Source: Bacillus crepusculi (GTDB lineage: Bacteria; Bacillota; Bacilli; Bacillales; Bacillaceae). Taken from it: a DNA stretch of 64,000 nucleotides. Below the pieces are notes generated by a model. The model saw only the letters and a list, made by a program, of their open reading frames with translations. It made no database searches and had not been told where the DNA came from. This document shows, piece after piece, positions 24,339 to 31,855 of the stretch. Positions within the stretch are counted from its first letter, which is position 1; the number at the start of each line of letters is the position of its first letter. The DNA lies in assembly GCF_014764715.1 (NCBI RefSeq), contig NZ_JACXXE010000002.1, forward strand, positions 310,001 through 374,000, written 5' to 3'. Position numbers and translations under genes: made by a program.

Positions 24339-25156
24339 CCGCCAAATGGTTTGTCCGTCCAGTTCTGTATGCTTTATTGATTTTGTGCAGCCTCTTTTTT
24401 CTGATGCCAGTCTATGTCATGCTCGTCACAAGTTTGAAGCCGTTAGGTGAAGTCACCCTTGAGCGAATGTGGTCGCTGCCATCAACTCTTGATTTCTCGA
24501 GCTATCAAATCGCGTTTGAAAAGCTATCACCCAATTTAATCAATTCTCTTTATCTTGTCATTCCTGCTACTTTATTGTCAGCCGTATTAGGTGCGATGAA
24601 TGGGTATGTGCTGTCTAAATGGCGCTTTAAAGGATCAGAAGTGGTGTTTACCTTGATGCTGTTCGGTATGTTTATTCCGTATCAAAGCATCCTCATTCCA
24701 CTCATTCAATTTTTGCGTGAAGTCGGATTGTATAACTCGATTCCAGGTCTTGTGCTTGTCCATGTCGTCTATGGACTACCGATCACAACACTCATGTTCC
24801 GGAATTTCTATGTGAGCATCCCTGATGAAATGATTGAATCGGCGAAAATGGATGGCGCAGGGTTTATCGGGATTTTCAGACATATGATTCTTCCGCTTTC
24901 CATCACAGGATTTGTCGTGGTCGCCATTTGGCAGTTCACAAATGTGTGGAATGAGTTTTTATTTGCGGTCACGATGACCACGGCGGAGCACCAGCCGGTG
25001 ATGGTCGCCTTGCAAAACCTATCAGGCAGTCAAATTGTGCAATGGAACGTCCAAATGGCAGGGGCGATATTGGCCGCACTGCCGACACTATTGGTCTATA
25101 TTCTGCTCGGAAAATACTTTGTCAAAGGGCTTCTCGCAGGCTCTGTGAAAGGATAA
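24335..25156 (+). CDS. Sugar ABC transporter permease 2 (CUT1, MalG/UgpE-like)
   Basis: 273 residues, six membrane segments, with the EAA loop IPDEMIESAKMDGAGFIGIF and the C-terminal GKYFVKGLLAGSVKG end typical of this class. It forms the membrane channel with the upstream permease, to which it is translationally coupled (ATGA). It is last in the operon; a cre site and a new promoter for pmi follow. Confidence 0.88.
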   Translation: MTAKWFVRPVLYALLILCSLFFLMPVYVMLVTSLKPLGEVTLERMWSLPSTLDFSSYQIAFEKLSPNLINSLYLVIPATLLSAVLGAMNGYVLSKWRFKGSEVVFTLMLFGMFIPYQSILIPLIQFLREVGLYNSIPGLVLVHVVYGLPITTLMFRNFYVSIPDEMIESAKMDGAGFIGIFRHMILPLSITGFVVVAIWQFTNVWNEFLFAVTMTTAEHQPVMVALQNLSGSQIVQWNVQMAGAILAALPTLLVYILLGKYFVKGLLAGSVKG

Positions 25157-25167
25157 AAAAATTTTTA

Positions 25168-25227
25168 TGTTATCGTTTTCATTCGGTGTATTGAAAGGAT
25201 TGACTTCTCTTTAGATAGCGTCATAAT
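25168..25227 (+). promoter_or_regulatory. cre site and SigA promoter of pmi
   Basis: TGTTATCGTTTTCA at 25168-25181 fits the cre consensus at every position. A SigA-type promoter follows: TTGACT at 25200-25205, 16 bases, CATAAT at 25222-25227. Confidence 0.6.
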
Positions 25228-25301
25228 TAAAGTTGAGACTTGCTAGTTTTCAATGCTTGGTAAGGATTATCAAAGGGTAGCAAAGGGAGGAGTCATCCTG
25301 A

Positions 25302-26252
25302 ATGAAGCAGTCACCAATTTTTTTACTGCCTGAATTGAAGGAGAGAATATGGGGAGGTACAGCCTTAAGGGATCAATTTGGCTATGATATTCCTTCTGAT
25401 CAAACGGGAGAATGCTGGGCAATTTCTGCTCATCCAAACGGACCAAGTGTCGTGCAAGACGGTCCATATAAAGGGAAAACGCTGATCGAACTATGGGACA
25501 ATCACAGAGAATTGTTCGGGGGAATAGAAGGCGATCGCTTCCCGCTGTTAACAAAAATTTTAGATGCAAACCAAGACCTGTCCGTTCAAGTTCATCCAGA
25601 TGATGATTACGCGGAAAGACATGAAAATGGCGAGCTTGGGAAAACAGAGTGCTGGTATATTATTGACTGCAAAGAAGACGCAGAAATGATCTACGGTCAT
25701 AATGCAAGAACAAGAACTGAGCTTGTGACCATGATGAACAGTGGAGATTGGGAAGGGCTTTTGCGTAGAGTGAAGATTAAGCCTGGTGATTTTTATTATG
25801 TGCCAAGCGGTACCATCCATGCGCTCTGCGAAGGGACACTTGTCCTTGAAACGCAGCAAAGCTCAGATACAACCTATCGGGTATATGATTATGAAAGAAA
25901 AGACCAAGATGGCAATGAGCGTGAACTTCATTTTGCGCAAGCCATTGATGTCACAACAGTCCCTCATGTAGACGGTTATACAGATGAATCAGTCGAAACT
26001 CGTCCAGGGATGACCATTCGAACCTTTGTCGAAGCAGAATATTTCTCTGTGTATAAATGGGAAATTGATCAAAAGGTAGAGCTTTCGCAAGATGATCCAT
26101 TTTTGCTGTGCAGTGTGATTCATGGAGAAGGGTCCTTAGAACATAACGGGCATACATACCCACTGCAAAAAGGAGCTCATTTCATTTTGCCGGCAGAAAC
26201 AGGGAGCTTCTCGATTGAAGGATCTTGTGAACTGATTGTGTCACATATATAA
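25302..26252 (+). CDS. pmi: Mannose-6-phosphate isomerase, class I
   Basis: 316-residue zinc cupin interconverting mannose 6-phosphate and fructose 6-phosphate in the cytoplasm; the short Bacillus form (ManA/Pmi, about 315 residues). Metal-site motifs are LSVQVHPDDDYAE, GKTECWYII and YVPSGTIHAL, with the active-site VYDYERKDQDG. It lies at its B. subtilis position before lytD and has its own promoter with an upstream cre site. B. subtilis has several paralogues (manA, pmi, yvyI); the symbol is taken from synteny. Confidence 0.9.
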   Translation: MKQSPIFLLPELKERIWGGTALRDQFGYDIPSDQTGECWAISAHPNGPSVVQDGPYKGKTLIELWDNHRELFGGIEGDRFPLLTKILDANQDLSVQVHPDDDYAERHENGELGKTECWYIIDCKEDAEMIYGHNARTRTELVTMMNSGDWEGLLRRVKIKPGDFYYVPSGTIHALCEGTLVLETQQSSDTTYRVYDYERKDQDGNERELHFAQAIDVTTVPHVDGYTDESVETRPGMTIRTFVEAEYFSVYKWEIDQKVELSQDDPFLLCSVIHGEGSLEHNGHTYPLQKGAHFILPAETGSFSIEGSCELIVSHI

Positions 26253-26258
26253 AGGGGA

Positions 26259-26290
26259 AGAGGACTTCAAGAGGGTCCTCTATTTTTCTA
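26259..26290 (+). terminator. Terminator of pmi
   Basis: AGAGGAC and GTCCTCT form a seven-pair stem with a nine-base loop followed by ATTTTTC, seven bases after the pmi stop. Confidence 0.75.
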
Positions 26291-26305
26291 TTTCATAAAT
26301 GACTT

Positions 26306-26331
26306 GAAAGAAGATTTGTTTTTGTCGATAA
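26306..26331 (+). promoter_or_regulatory. Candidate SigD promoter of lytD
   Basis: GAAA at 26306-26309, a 14-base spacer, GTCGATAA at 26324-26331: nine of twelve positions of the SigD consensus, with the same spacing as the pgdS and lytA sites. lytD is SigD-controlled in B. subtilis. Confidence 0.55.
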
Positions 26332-26379
26332 AGAGATTAGTAGACTATATTATGCAAAGTTAAGAGAGGGACAGGGAAC

Positions 26380-29010
26380 GTGAAAAAAACCATCAAGATT
26401 ATGTTACTCGCAGCTGCCTTTGGTATGACATTACATACGGGCAAAGAAGCGCAAGCAGCCTCCTATGTCGATCAATCCATTTATACGATTAGCACCTCAA
26501 AAGTATTTACAACAGAATCAGAAGTGAAAAAAGCAGTGGAAACACTAAAGAAAGACAAAAAGTGGACAGCCACTTATCAAACATCAGGGAATACGTCGAC
26601 CTATCAGCTCACTGCCTCAGGATTCGACTCACTAGCTGCAGCGAGTGCAAGTGCAGCTGCGTTAAAAAAAGAGGTAGGTATGAGCGGTACGGTGTCTCCA
26701 GTAGGTGAGCGCCTACCTTTACAAAAAATCGTAACTGACCCGGTCAACGATGAAAGTCAGGCGAAAAAGCTTTCGGTCGAGTTAACGAAAACATCAGGGC
26801 TCAATAGCTCCTATGAAGTGATCAATCAAAGCAGACCATCTTATCAGGTCATATCAGGAACCATTGATTCTGAAACGAAAGTGAAAAATATTCAAACAGA
26901 ATTACAAAAGCAGGCAGGCGTCACTAGTACATACCAAACCGAGAGCAAGGCTGGCACTGTGTATCAGCTGATCTCAGGCGGTATCGTTGGACAAAGTAAG
27001 GCGAATACCATTCTGCAAGGCTTTCAAAAGGAATCTGACTTAAAAGCAGTGCTTCAAACGGTGGTAGCAGGCAAGCCTTATTACACCGTCACATCAGCTG
27101 CACTAGCCAACCAGTCGAAAGCCCAAACACTTCTTACCCAGCTTCAAAAAGAAGCGAAAATCAGCGGGAAGATTCAGAAGACCGGGGTCGCTAAAAATGT
27201 CTATAGCATGGAATCAGGCTATTTCAAAGACAGTAAACAAGCAGCATCAGCTGCGGCTCAAATTAAGAAACAAACCGGTGCTGCAGGTACTGTGCAGCGA
27301 GTAGGGAAGACGAAAAGTTATATCGTGAAGCTCAATCAATTGAATGATACAGCTTACACAAAATCGGTTGCCTTTTTCAAGAAAAAGAAATGGCGCTATA
27401 CAGCTAAAAAGATTTCATCTACACAGCCATATCAAGTCGTGACTGGGAACCTTTTAGGAGACGATCAAGCGAAAAAAGCAACGACCTTCTTCCAAAAGAA
27501 AAAGGTATCTGCAGCAGCTAAAAAGACGGGTAAAGCCTCAGACAGCACGTATCGACTCGTTGTCAATCAAGCAACGGATCAAGCGAAAGTGAATAAAGGC
27601 GCTGCATACTTAAAAGTGCAAAAGATGACGAGCAGCATCACGACAGGGAAGGGGCAAGCTGTCAGCAAGGCGTATAGTCTTATGACAACACCTGTTTATG
27701 ATCAAAGTAAAGTGAAGCAGGCTCAAGAGATCATCAAGAAAAATGGGGTAGCCAGTAGTACAAAAACGCTGACAGAAGCTGTCAAGCAATACCGTATCAC
27801 GACAGAAGCAACTGTGAATCAGACAAAACTGAATCAAGCACTTAGTTATTTGACGAAACAAAAAATGAAGGCCGCTGCTCAAAAAACGGGTACAACCGAT
27901 TATGGCCAATATCAAATGAAAACAGGGGTCATTGCGACTGCCGCCTTGCGAGACCAAGGGATGGCATTTTTCAAAAAACGGAATGAAACAGCTACTTATA
28001 CAACGACAACAACACCGACATATAAAATGAACATCACGCAGCAATTTACAGGATTACCAAATGCGAATGCGGCCATTGCTTTTGTGAAAAGCCAATATGG
28101 CTGGACGGCCACAGCAACAAAAATCAAAAATGGCCCAATGGTGATGCAAACGAATTATAATCTCACTGTCGATGAAATGGTGAATAAGCAAATGAAAGTG
28201 TCACCACAAACAGATGGTGCGGCCTATGTCTATGCAGCATATGTAGATCCAGCGACATCAACAGTGAATACGGATGGATTAAATGTACGTTCTACACCCG
28301 ATTCAAGCTCTGCAAGCAACATCGTGGCACAGCTGAACAAAGGCACAAAAGTGAAACAGCTCGGGAAAGAAGGAAACTGGATCAAGATCAGTCTTGGCTG
28401 GAGAAATGCGAGTTCAGCAGAAGTATTAAAATATGTAGATCCAGCTAATATCGCTGAGGGCACTCAATCGTATTTTCAATTTCTTAAACTCTCTGAAGCT
28501 GCCAATCTCAATCCGACTGAAGTCAATTCAAAGATTTTAGCAGGGAAAGGAATTCTTGCCGGAAAAGGACAAGCCTTTATTACAGCAGCGAAAACGTATC
28601 ACATCAACGAAATCTATCTGATTTCTCATGCGCTACTTGAAACGGGTAACGGAAGTTCGATTTTAGCGAACGGTACAATGTTTAATGGACAGAAAGTATA
28701 TAACATGTATGGCATTGGCGCATACGACAGCAATCCGAATTATCTCGGTGCTAAATATGCGTATGAACAGCAATGGTTCACGCCAGAGGCAGCCATTATT
28801 GGCGGGGCAAAATTCATTGGCAACAGCTATATCAATAACGCCACATACAAACAAGATACCATTTATAAAATGCGCTGGTCTGCGACAGCCACTCATCAAT
28901 ATGCTACGGATATTGGATGGGCTTATAAGCAGGTCACTCGTATGTATAGTTTGTATAACTTACTTGATAACTATACGCTGTATTATGATATTCCGGTTTA
29001 CAACAAATAA
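26380..29010 (+). CDS. lytD: Endo-beta-N-acetylglucosaminidase LytD (major autolysin)
   Basis: 876 residues (about 880 in B. subtilis). A signal peptide (MKKTIKIMLLAAAF..., cleavage near AQA-AS) is followed by a long array of ~75-residue SPOR-like wall-binding repeats up to about residue 620, each with a Y-x-hydrophobic-G strand and a Lys-rich helix, then a bacterial SH3 domain (GLNVRSTPD near 630) and a C-terminal glucosaminidase domain with catalytic Glu in HALLETGNGSS (about residue 754) and YGIGAYDSNP. It cuts the glycan backbone during growth, motility and cell separation. The start is GTG 26380 after GAGAGGGA. A SigD-like promoter lies just upstream. Confidence 0.93.
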   Translation: MKKTIKIMLLAAAFGMTLHTGKEAQAASYVDQSIYTISTSKVFTTESEVKKAVETLKKDKKWTATYQTSGNTSTYQLTASGFDSLAAASASAAALKKEVGMSGTVSPVGERLPLQKIVTDPVNDESQAKKLSVELTKTSGLNSSYEVINQSRPSYQVISGTIDSETKVKNIQTELQKQAGVTSTYQTESKAGTVYQLISGGIVGQSKANTILQGFQKESDLKAVLQTVVAGKPYYTVTSAALANQSKAQTLLTQLQKEAKISGKIQKTGVAKNVYSMESGYFKDSKQAASAAAQIKKQTGAAGTVQRVGKTKSYIVKLNQLNDTAYTKSVAFFKKKKWRYTAKKISSTQPYQVVTGNLLGDDQAKKATTFFQKKKVSAAAKKTGKASDSTYRLVVNQATDQAKVNKGAAYLKVQKMTSSITTGKGQAVSKAYSLMTTPVYDQSKVKQAQEIIKKNGVASSTKTLTEAVKQYRITTEATVNQTKLNQALSYLTKQKMKAAAQKTGTTDYGQYQMKTGVIATAALRDQGMAFFKKRNETATYTTTTTPTYKMNITQQFTGLPNANAAIAFVKSQYGWTATATKIKNGPMVMQTNYNLTVDEMVNKQMKVSPQTDGAAYVYAAYVDPATSTVNTDGLNVRSTPDSSSASNIVAQLNKGTKVKQLGKEGNWIKISLGWRNASSAEVLKYVDPANIAEGTQSYFQFLKLSEAANLNPTEVNSKILAGKGILAGKGQAFITAAKTYHINEIYLISHALLETGNGSSILANGTMFNGQKVYNMYGIGAYDSNPNYLGAKYAYEQQWFTPEAAIIGGAKFIGNSYINNATYKQDTIYKMRWSATATHQYATDIGWAYKQVTRMYSLYNLLDNYTLYYDIPVYNK

Positions 29011-29052
29011 AAAAACGTCCGTGCTTCCTATTGAGAAGCCGGACGTTTTTTT
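29005..29052. terminator. Bidirectional terminator between lytD and tagB
   Basis: AAAAACGTCC and GGACGTTTTT pair, with an inner GCTTC/GAAGC stem; T runs occur on both strands. The tagB stop codon lies inside the loop. Confidence 0.85.
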
Positions 29053-30215
29053 TGTAAGAGCTGTTGTTCAATAAATGATAGGAGCTGCTTACTTGATTGT
29101 CCCTTTGAGTATTGGTTCCATTCCTCAGCAAAGGTTTTTATTCGTTCTCCATTGGCTGCTTCGTTTAGATACAAAAGCTCCTTCAAGAGCATGTCCTGAG
29201 TGACGCAAGCCTTTCCGGGAATGATGTCTTCATAACGATCGACTAAGCCCCGTTTCTTTCGATAAGTCTCTAAATCATAAGTGAAGAACAAAACAGGTTT
29301 TTCGAGCAGTGCATATTCAAACACAATCGACGAATAATCCGTAATCAGAACATCGCAAGCGCGAAGCAAAGGATAGAGCGGCTGATCGGACACATCAAAG
29401 ATCCATTCACCATCTGTTTCTGCCTTCGCTAAATGTTTCACCGCAGGATGAAGCTTGACAAGCAGGATATAGTCGCCATTCAGCTCTGTCTGCAATTGCT
29501 CCTTTGAAAAAGGCAGGGCAAGACTGTCCATTGCATAATCTCGATAGGTCGGTGCGTAAAGCAGTACCTTTTTCCCTTTGGGTAAATGATCTAGCTTCAA
29601 GGAAGGCGGGTGCTCATCATAGTACACATCTGTCAGCGGTACACCTGTTAGTAAAAAACGTTCGTCATTGACCCCAAACGATGACTTGAAAATCTCACGC
29701 ATGTGATCTGAACCCGTAACGATATAATCAAAAGACGCATAGACCCGTTTGAAGCGTTCCATATCACGTGAACTCCGTTCGAGATTTGAAGCGTCTTCAA
29801 GGCCGAACTTTTTCAAAGCGCCATTGGCATGCCATACTTGAATGCAGGTGGTAGAAGGCCGGTTTCTTAATACACTTGTCATGAGAAAGTAATTATCCGT
29901 CACGACGACCTTGCTTTTTAGCATCGTATAAATACATTGAATGAGATGGAAAGGATTTTTTTCATGAAAATAGCGAAATGACAAATGCGGCTCGTCCTTT
30001 TCTATATGGGAAGCATGCTTCGTATAGAGGACTGTCAGCTCCATCGTCATATTCGCTTGTTGTTGATAGGTATGAATGAGAGCAGCCGCATTCTCATGGA
30101 ATGAAACAAGCAGCGTCACCTGGTTTTCACGTGGTTTCACGCCGCTCATCAGCCATCCAATGAAAGAAACAAAGGCTGCATAGCATGAAATGATGATTGA
30201 GCGTATATTCATCAT
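29028..30215 (-). CDS. tagB: Teichoic acid primase TagB
   Basis: 395-residue CDP-glycerol glycerophosphotransferase. It adds the first glycerol phosphate to the lipid-linked ManNAc-GlcNAc linkage unit of wall teichoic acid at the inner membrane face. Visible motifs: IQVWHANGALKKFGLED (catalytic His), VLLYAPTYRDY, LLVKLHPAVKH, LITDYSSIVFEYAL and GLVDRYEDIIPG. The N-terminal ~20 residues form an amphipathic or membrane-associated helix, as in B. subtilis TagB (381 residues). It follows tagA directly and ends at a shared terminator with lytD. The start at 30215 has only a weak ribosome site (GAGAGAC), suggesting coupling to tagA. Confidence 0.9.
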   Translation of the reverse strand: MMNIRSIIISCYAAFVSFIGWLMSGVKPRENQVTLLVSFHENAAALIHTYQQQANMTMELTVLYTKHASHIEKDEPHLSFRYFHEKNPFHLIQCIYTMLKSKVVVTDNYFLMTSVLRNRPSTTCIQVWHANGALKKFGLEDASNLERSSRDMERFKRVYASFDYIVTGSDHMREIFKSSFGVNDERFLLTGVPLTDVYYDEHPPSLKLDHLPKGKKVLLYAPTYRDYAMDSLALPFSKEQLQTELNGDYILLVKLHPAVKHLAKAETDGEWIFDVSDQPLYPLLRACDVLITDYSSIVFEYALLEKPVLFFTYDLETYRKKRGLVDRYEDIIPGKACVTQDMLLKELLYLNEAANGERIKTFAEEWNQYSKGQSSKQLLSFIEQQLLQKKRPASQ

Positions 30216-30226
30216 CGATCAGTCTC

Positions 30227-30997
30227 TCATAGCTGCTTCGTCTGATCCTTTACATGCTCAGGATAGTAACGTTTTTTCCCTTTGCTTTCTTTCAATACGG
30301 CAAAGGCGTACTTTGGAATATTCAGCATTCGTTTCCATCTCCACGGATTGACAATCAGTCTGTACAGCCATTCCGTATTTGTCTTGATCATCCAGCGGGG
30401 TGCACGCTTCACCGTTCCGCTAAATACATCAAAGCTTCCGCCTAAACCGATGCAAACAGCCTGCGGGAACAAATGGCGGTATTCATAAATAAAGTTCTCC
30501 TGATTTGGATAACCTAAAGCAACGAACACCATATCTGCTTTCGAGCGAGCGATTTGTTTCGCCACGAAACGCTTATCGGCTTGATAGCCGTCACAGCTAC
30601 CTGCGATGACCACATTTGGATATTCCGTATCAATCCGCTGTTTGACAGCCTCAAGTACTTCTTGTTTCGCACCGTATAAAAAGATACTTTTAGACTGCTT
30701 GTTTGCTAGATCAAGCATAGACATGAAGACATCAAAGCCTGCGATTCTAGATTTAAGCGGACTTTGTGTCATGCGTGACATCAGTACGACGCCTACACCA
30801 TCCGGCAATACATAATCAGCAGAAGAGACGACTTGATGATACGCATCATCCTTCATGACTGCATAACCAATCTCTGGATTCACAGTCGCAATCATGGCGC
30901 CTCTTCTCTGAGAAATATGATGCTGATTGATATAACTAATAAATTCATCTAAGTCGCCGTTTACATAAGAAAGGTTAGAGACCACTTCTGTTTGCAT
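30227..30997 (-). CDS. tagA: UDP-ManNAc transferase TagA (linkage unit)
   Basis: 256 residues, exactly the B. subtilis length; WecG/TagA/CpsF family. It adds ManNAc to undecaprenyl-PP-GlcNAc, the second committed WTA step, at the cytoplasmic membrane face. Motifs include TVNPEIGYAVMKDD with the catalytic Asp-Thr region, ADYVLPDGVGVV, IFLYGAKQEVLE, VFVALGYPNQENFIY and GLGGSFDVFSGTVKRAPRW. AAAGGAGGT precedes ATG 30997. It is divergent from tagD, and PhoP-type repeats lie between them. MnaA in this window supplies the UDP-ManNAc. Confidence 0.93.
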   Translation of the reverse strand: MQTEVVSNLSYVNGDLDEFISYINQHHISQRRGAMIATVNPEIGYAVMKDDAYHQVVSSADYVLPDGVGVVLMSRMTQSPLKSRIAGFDVFMSMLDLANKQSKSIFLYGAKQEVLEAVKQRIDTEYPNVVIAGSCDGYQADKRFVAKQIARSKADMVFVALGYPNQENFIYEYRHLFPQAVCIGLGGSFDVFSGTVKRAPRWMIKTNTEWLYRLIVNPWRWKRMLNIPKYAFAVLKESKGKKRYYPEHVKDQTKQL

Positions 30998-31094
30998 TGT
31001 TCAGACCTCCTTTTTCATCTTGTTATCTATGAACGTTCATTGTAAATTCATTCTTCGCCTACTCATCATTTTATCACAGTTGCTCCATGAAATA

Positions 31095-31122
31095 TTAACA
31101 ATAACTTTACAATCCTTTAAAT
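31095..31122. promoter_or_regulatory. PhoP-type repeats at the tagA promoter
   Basis: TTAACA (31095), TTTACA (31106) and a weaker TTTAAA/TTAAAT (31116-31122) recur at 11-base spacing in the tagA-tagD divergent region, the pattern bound by phosphorylated PhoP in Bacillus. In B. subtilis PhoP represses tagA and tagD when phosphate is low. Confidence 0.55.
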
Positions 31123-31220
31123 TTGATGACATTTTCATAATTTCATACAGTTGATGATCAGTGAAACATTGATTTTTCGGACTTTTCATTCCGTGCCCAT
31201 TAAATTGGAAATAGTTTGTC

Positions 31221-31260
31221 TTTACATCTGCTTAACGTTTGATGGGCGCTGTGATATAAT
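31221..31260 (+). promoter_or_regulatory. tagD promoter with overlapping PhoP-type repeats
   Basis: TTAACG at 31232-31237, a 17-base spacer and a perfect TATAAT at 31255-31260 with an extended TGA upstream. TTTACA (31221) and TTAACG (31232) are 11 bases apart and overlap the -35 region, suiting PhoP repression. The transcript would have a ~100-base leader before tagD. Confidence 0.65.
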
Positions 31261-31368
31261 GAGGTTCCGAAGAGCGAAAAATATGATCGAAGATAATAGG
31301 ATTACGGATAAACAATACTGCATTGAAGGCAGTCGAATAAGGAATGAAGAAAGGAGTTCATGTTTGCA

Positions 31369-31758
31369 ATGAAGAAAGTTATTACTTACGGTACATTTGA
31401 TTTATTACACTGGGGGCACATTAAGCTGCTAGAGCGTGCAAAGCAGCTTGGAGATTACTTGGTGGTCGCCATCTCGACAGATGAGTTTAATTTGCAAAAA
31501 TCGAAAAAGGCTTATCATAGCTATGAGCATCGAAAGCTGATTTTAGAAACCATTCGTTATGTAGATGAGGTCATTCCAGAAAATAGCTGGGATCAAAAAG
31601 TCCGTGACGTGCAAGAGCACGACATTGATGTGTTTGTCATGGGAGATGACTGGGAAGGTAAATTCGATTTCTTGAAAGAGCATTGCGAAGTCGTATACTT
31701 GAAGAGAACAGAAGGCATCTCGACAACACAAATTAAGGAAGAAATTGCAGGACTTTAA
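31369..31758 (+). CDS. tagD: Glycerol-3-phosphate cytidylyltransferase TagD
   Basis: 129 residues, the exact B. subtilis TagD length. It makes CDP-glycerol, the donor for TagB and TagF. The start MKKVITYGTFDLLHWGHIK includes the nucleotidyltransferase HxGH motif, and RTEGISTTQI near the end is the second signature. An upstream in-frame ATG at 31360 is only three bases from the AAGGAG site, so 31369 (12 bases) is used. Unlike B. subtilis tagDEF, a strong terminator follows at once. Confidence 0.95.
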   Translation: MKKVITYGTFDLLHWGHIKLLERAKQLGDYLVVAISTDEFNLQKSKKAYHSYEHRKLILETIRYVDEVIPENSWDQKVRDVQEHDIDVFVMGDDWEGKFDFLKEHCEVVYLKRTEGISTTQIKEEIAGL

Positions 31759-31765
31759 TAGATCG

Positions 31766-31806
31766 AAAAAAAGTACTTCTTATCTTTTGGTGAGAAGTAC
31801 TTTTTC
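31766..31806 (+). terminator. Terminator of tagD
   Basis: AAAAAGTACTTCT and AGAAGTACTTTTT are perfect inverted repeats with a 12-base loop and T tail. It isolates tagD from the following polymerase genes. Confidence 0.85.
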
Positions 31807-31855
31807 ATGTAAAATACAATGAGCAAGTCATCATTATTTTTAAGGAGAGCTTCCT

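Noticed and set aside
26380-29010. CRISPR-like regular repeats in the lytD region
   Set aside because: The periodicity is protein-level SPOR-like repeats; the DNA copies are diverged and coding.
31151-31372. 73-codon plus-strand open frame between tagA and tagD
   Set aside because: It covers the tagD promoter and PhoP repeats and overlaps the tagD start; no ribosome site.
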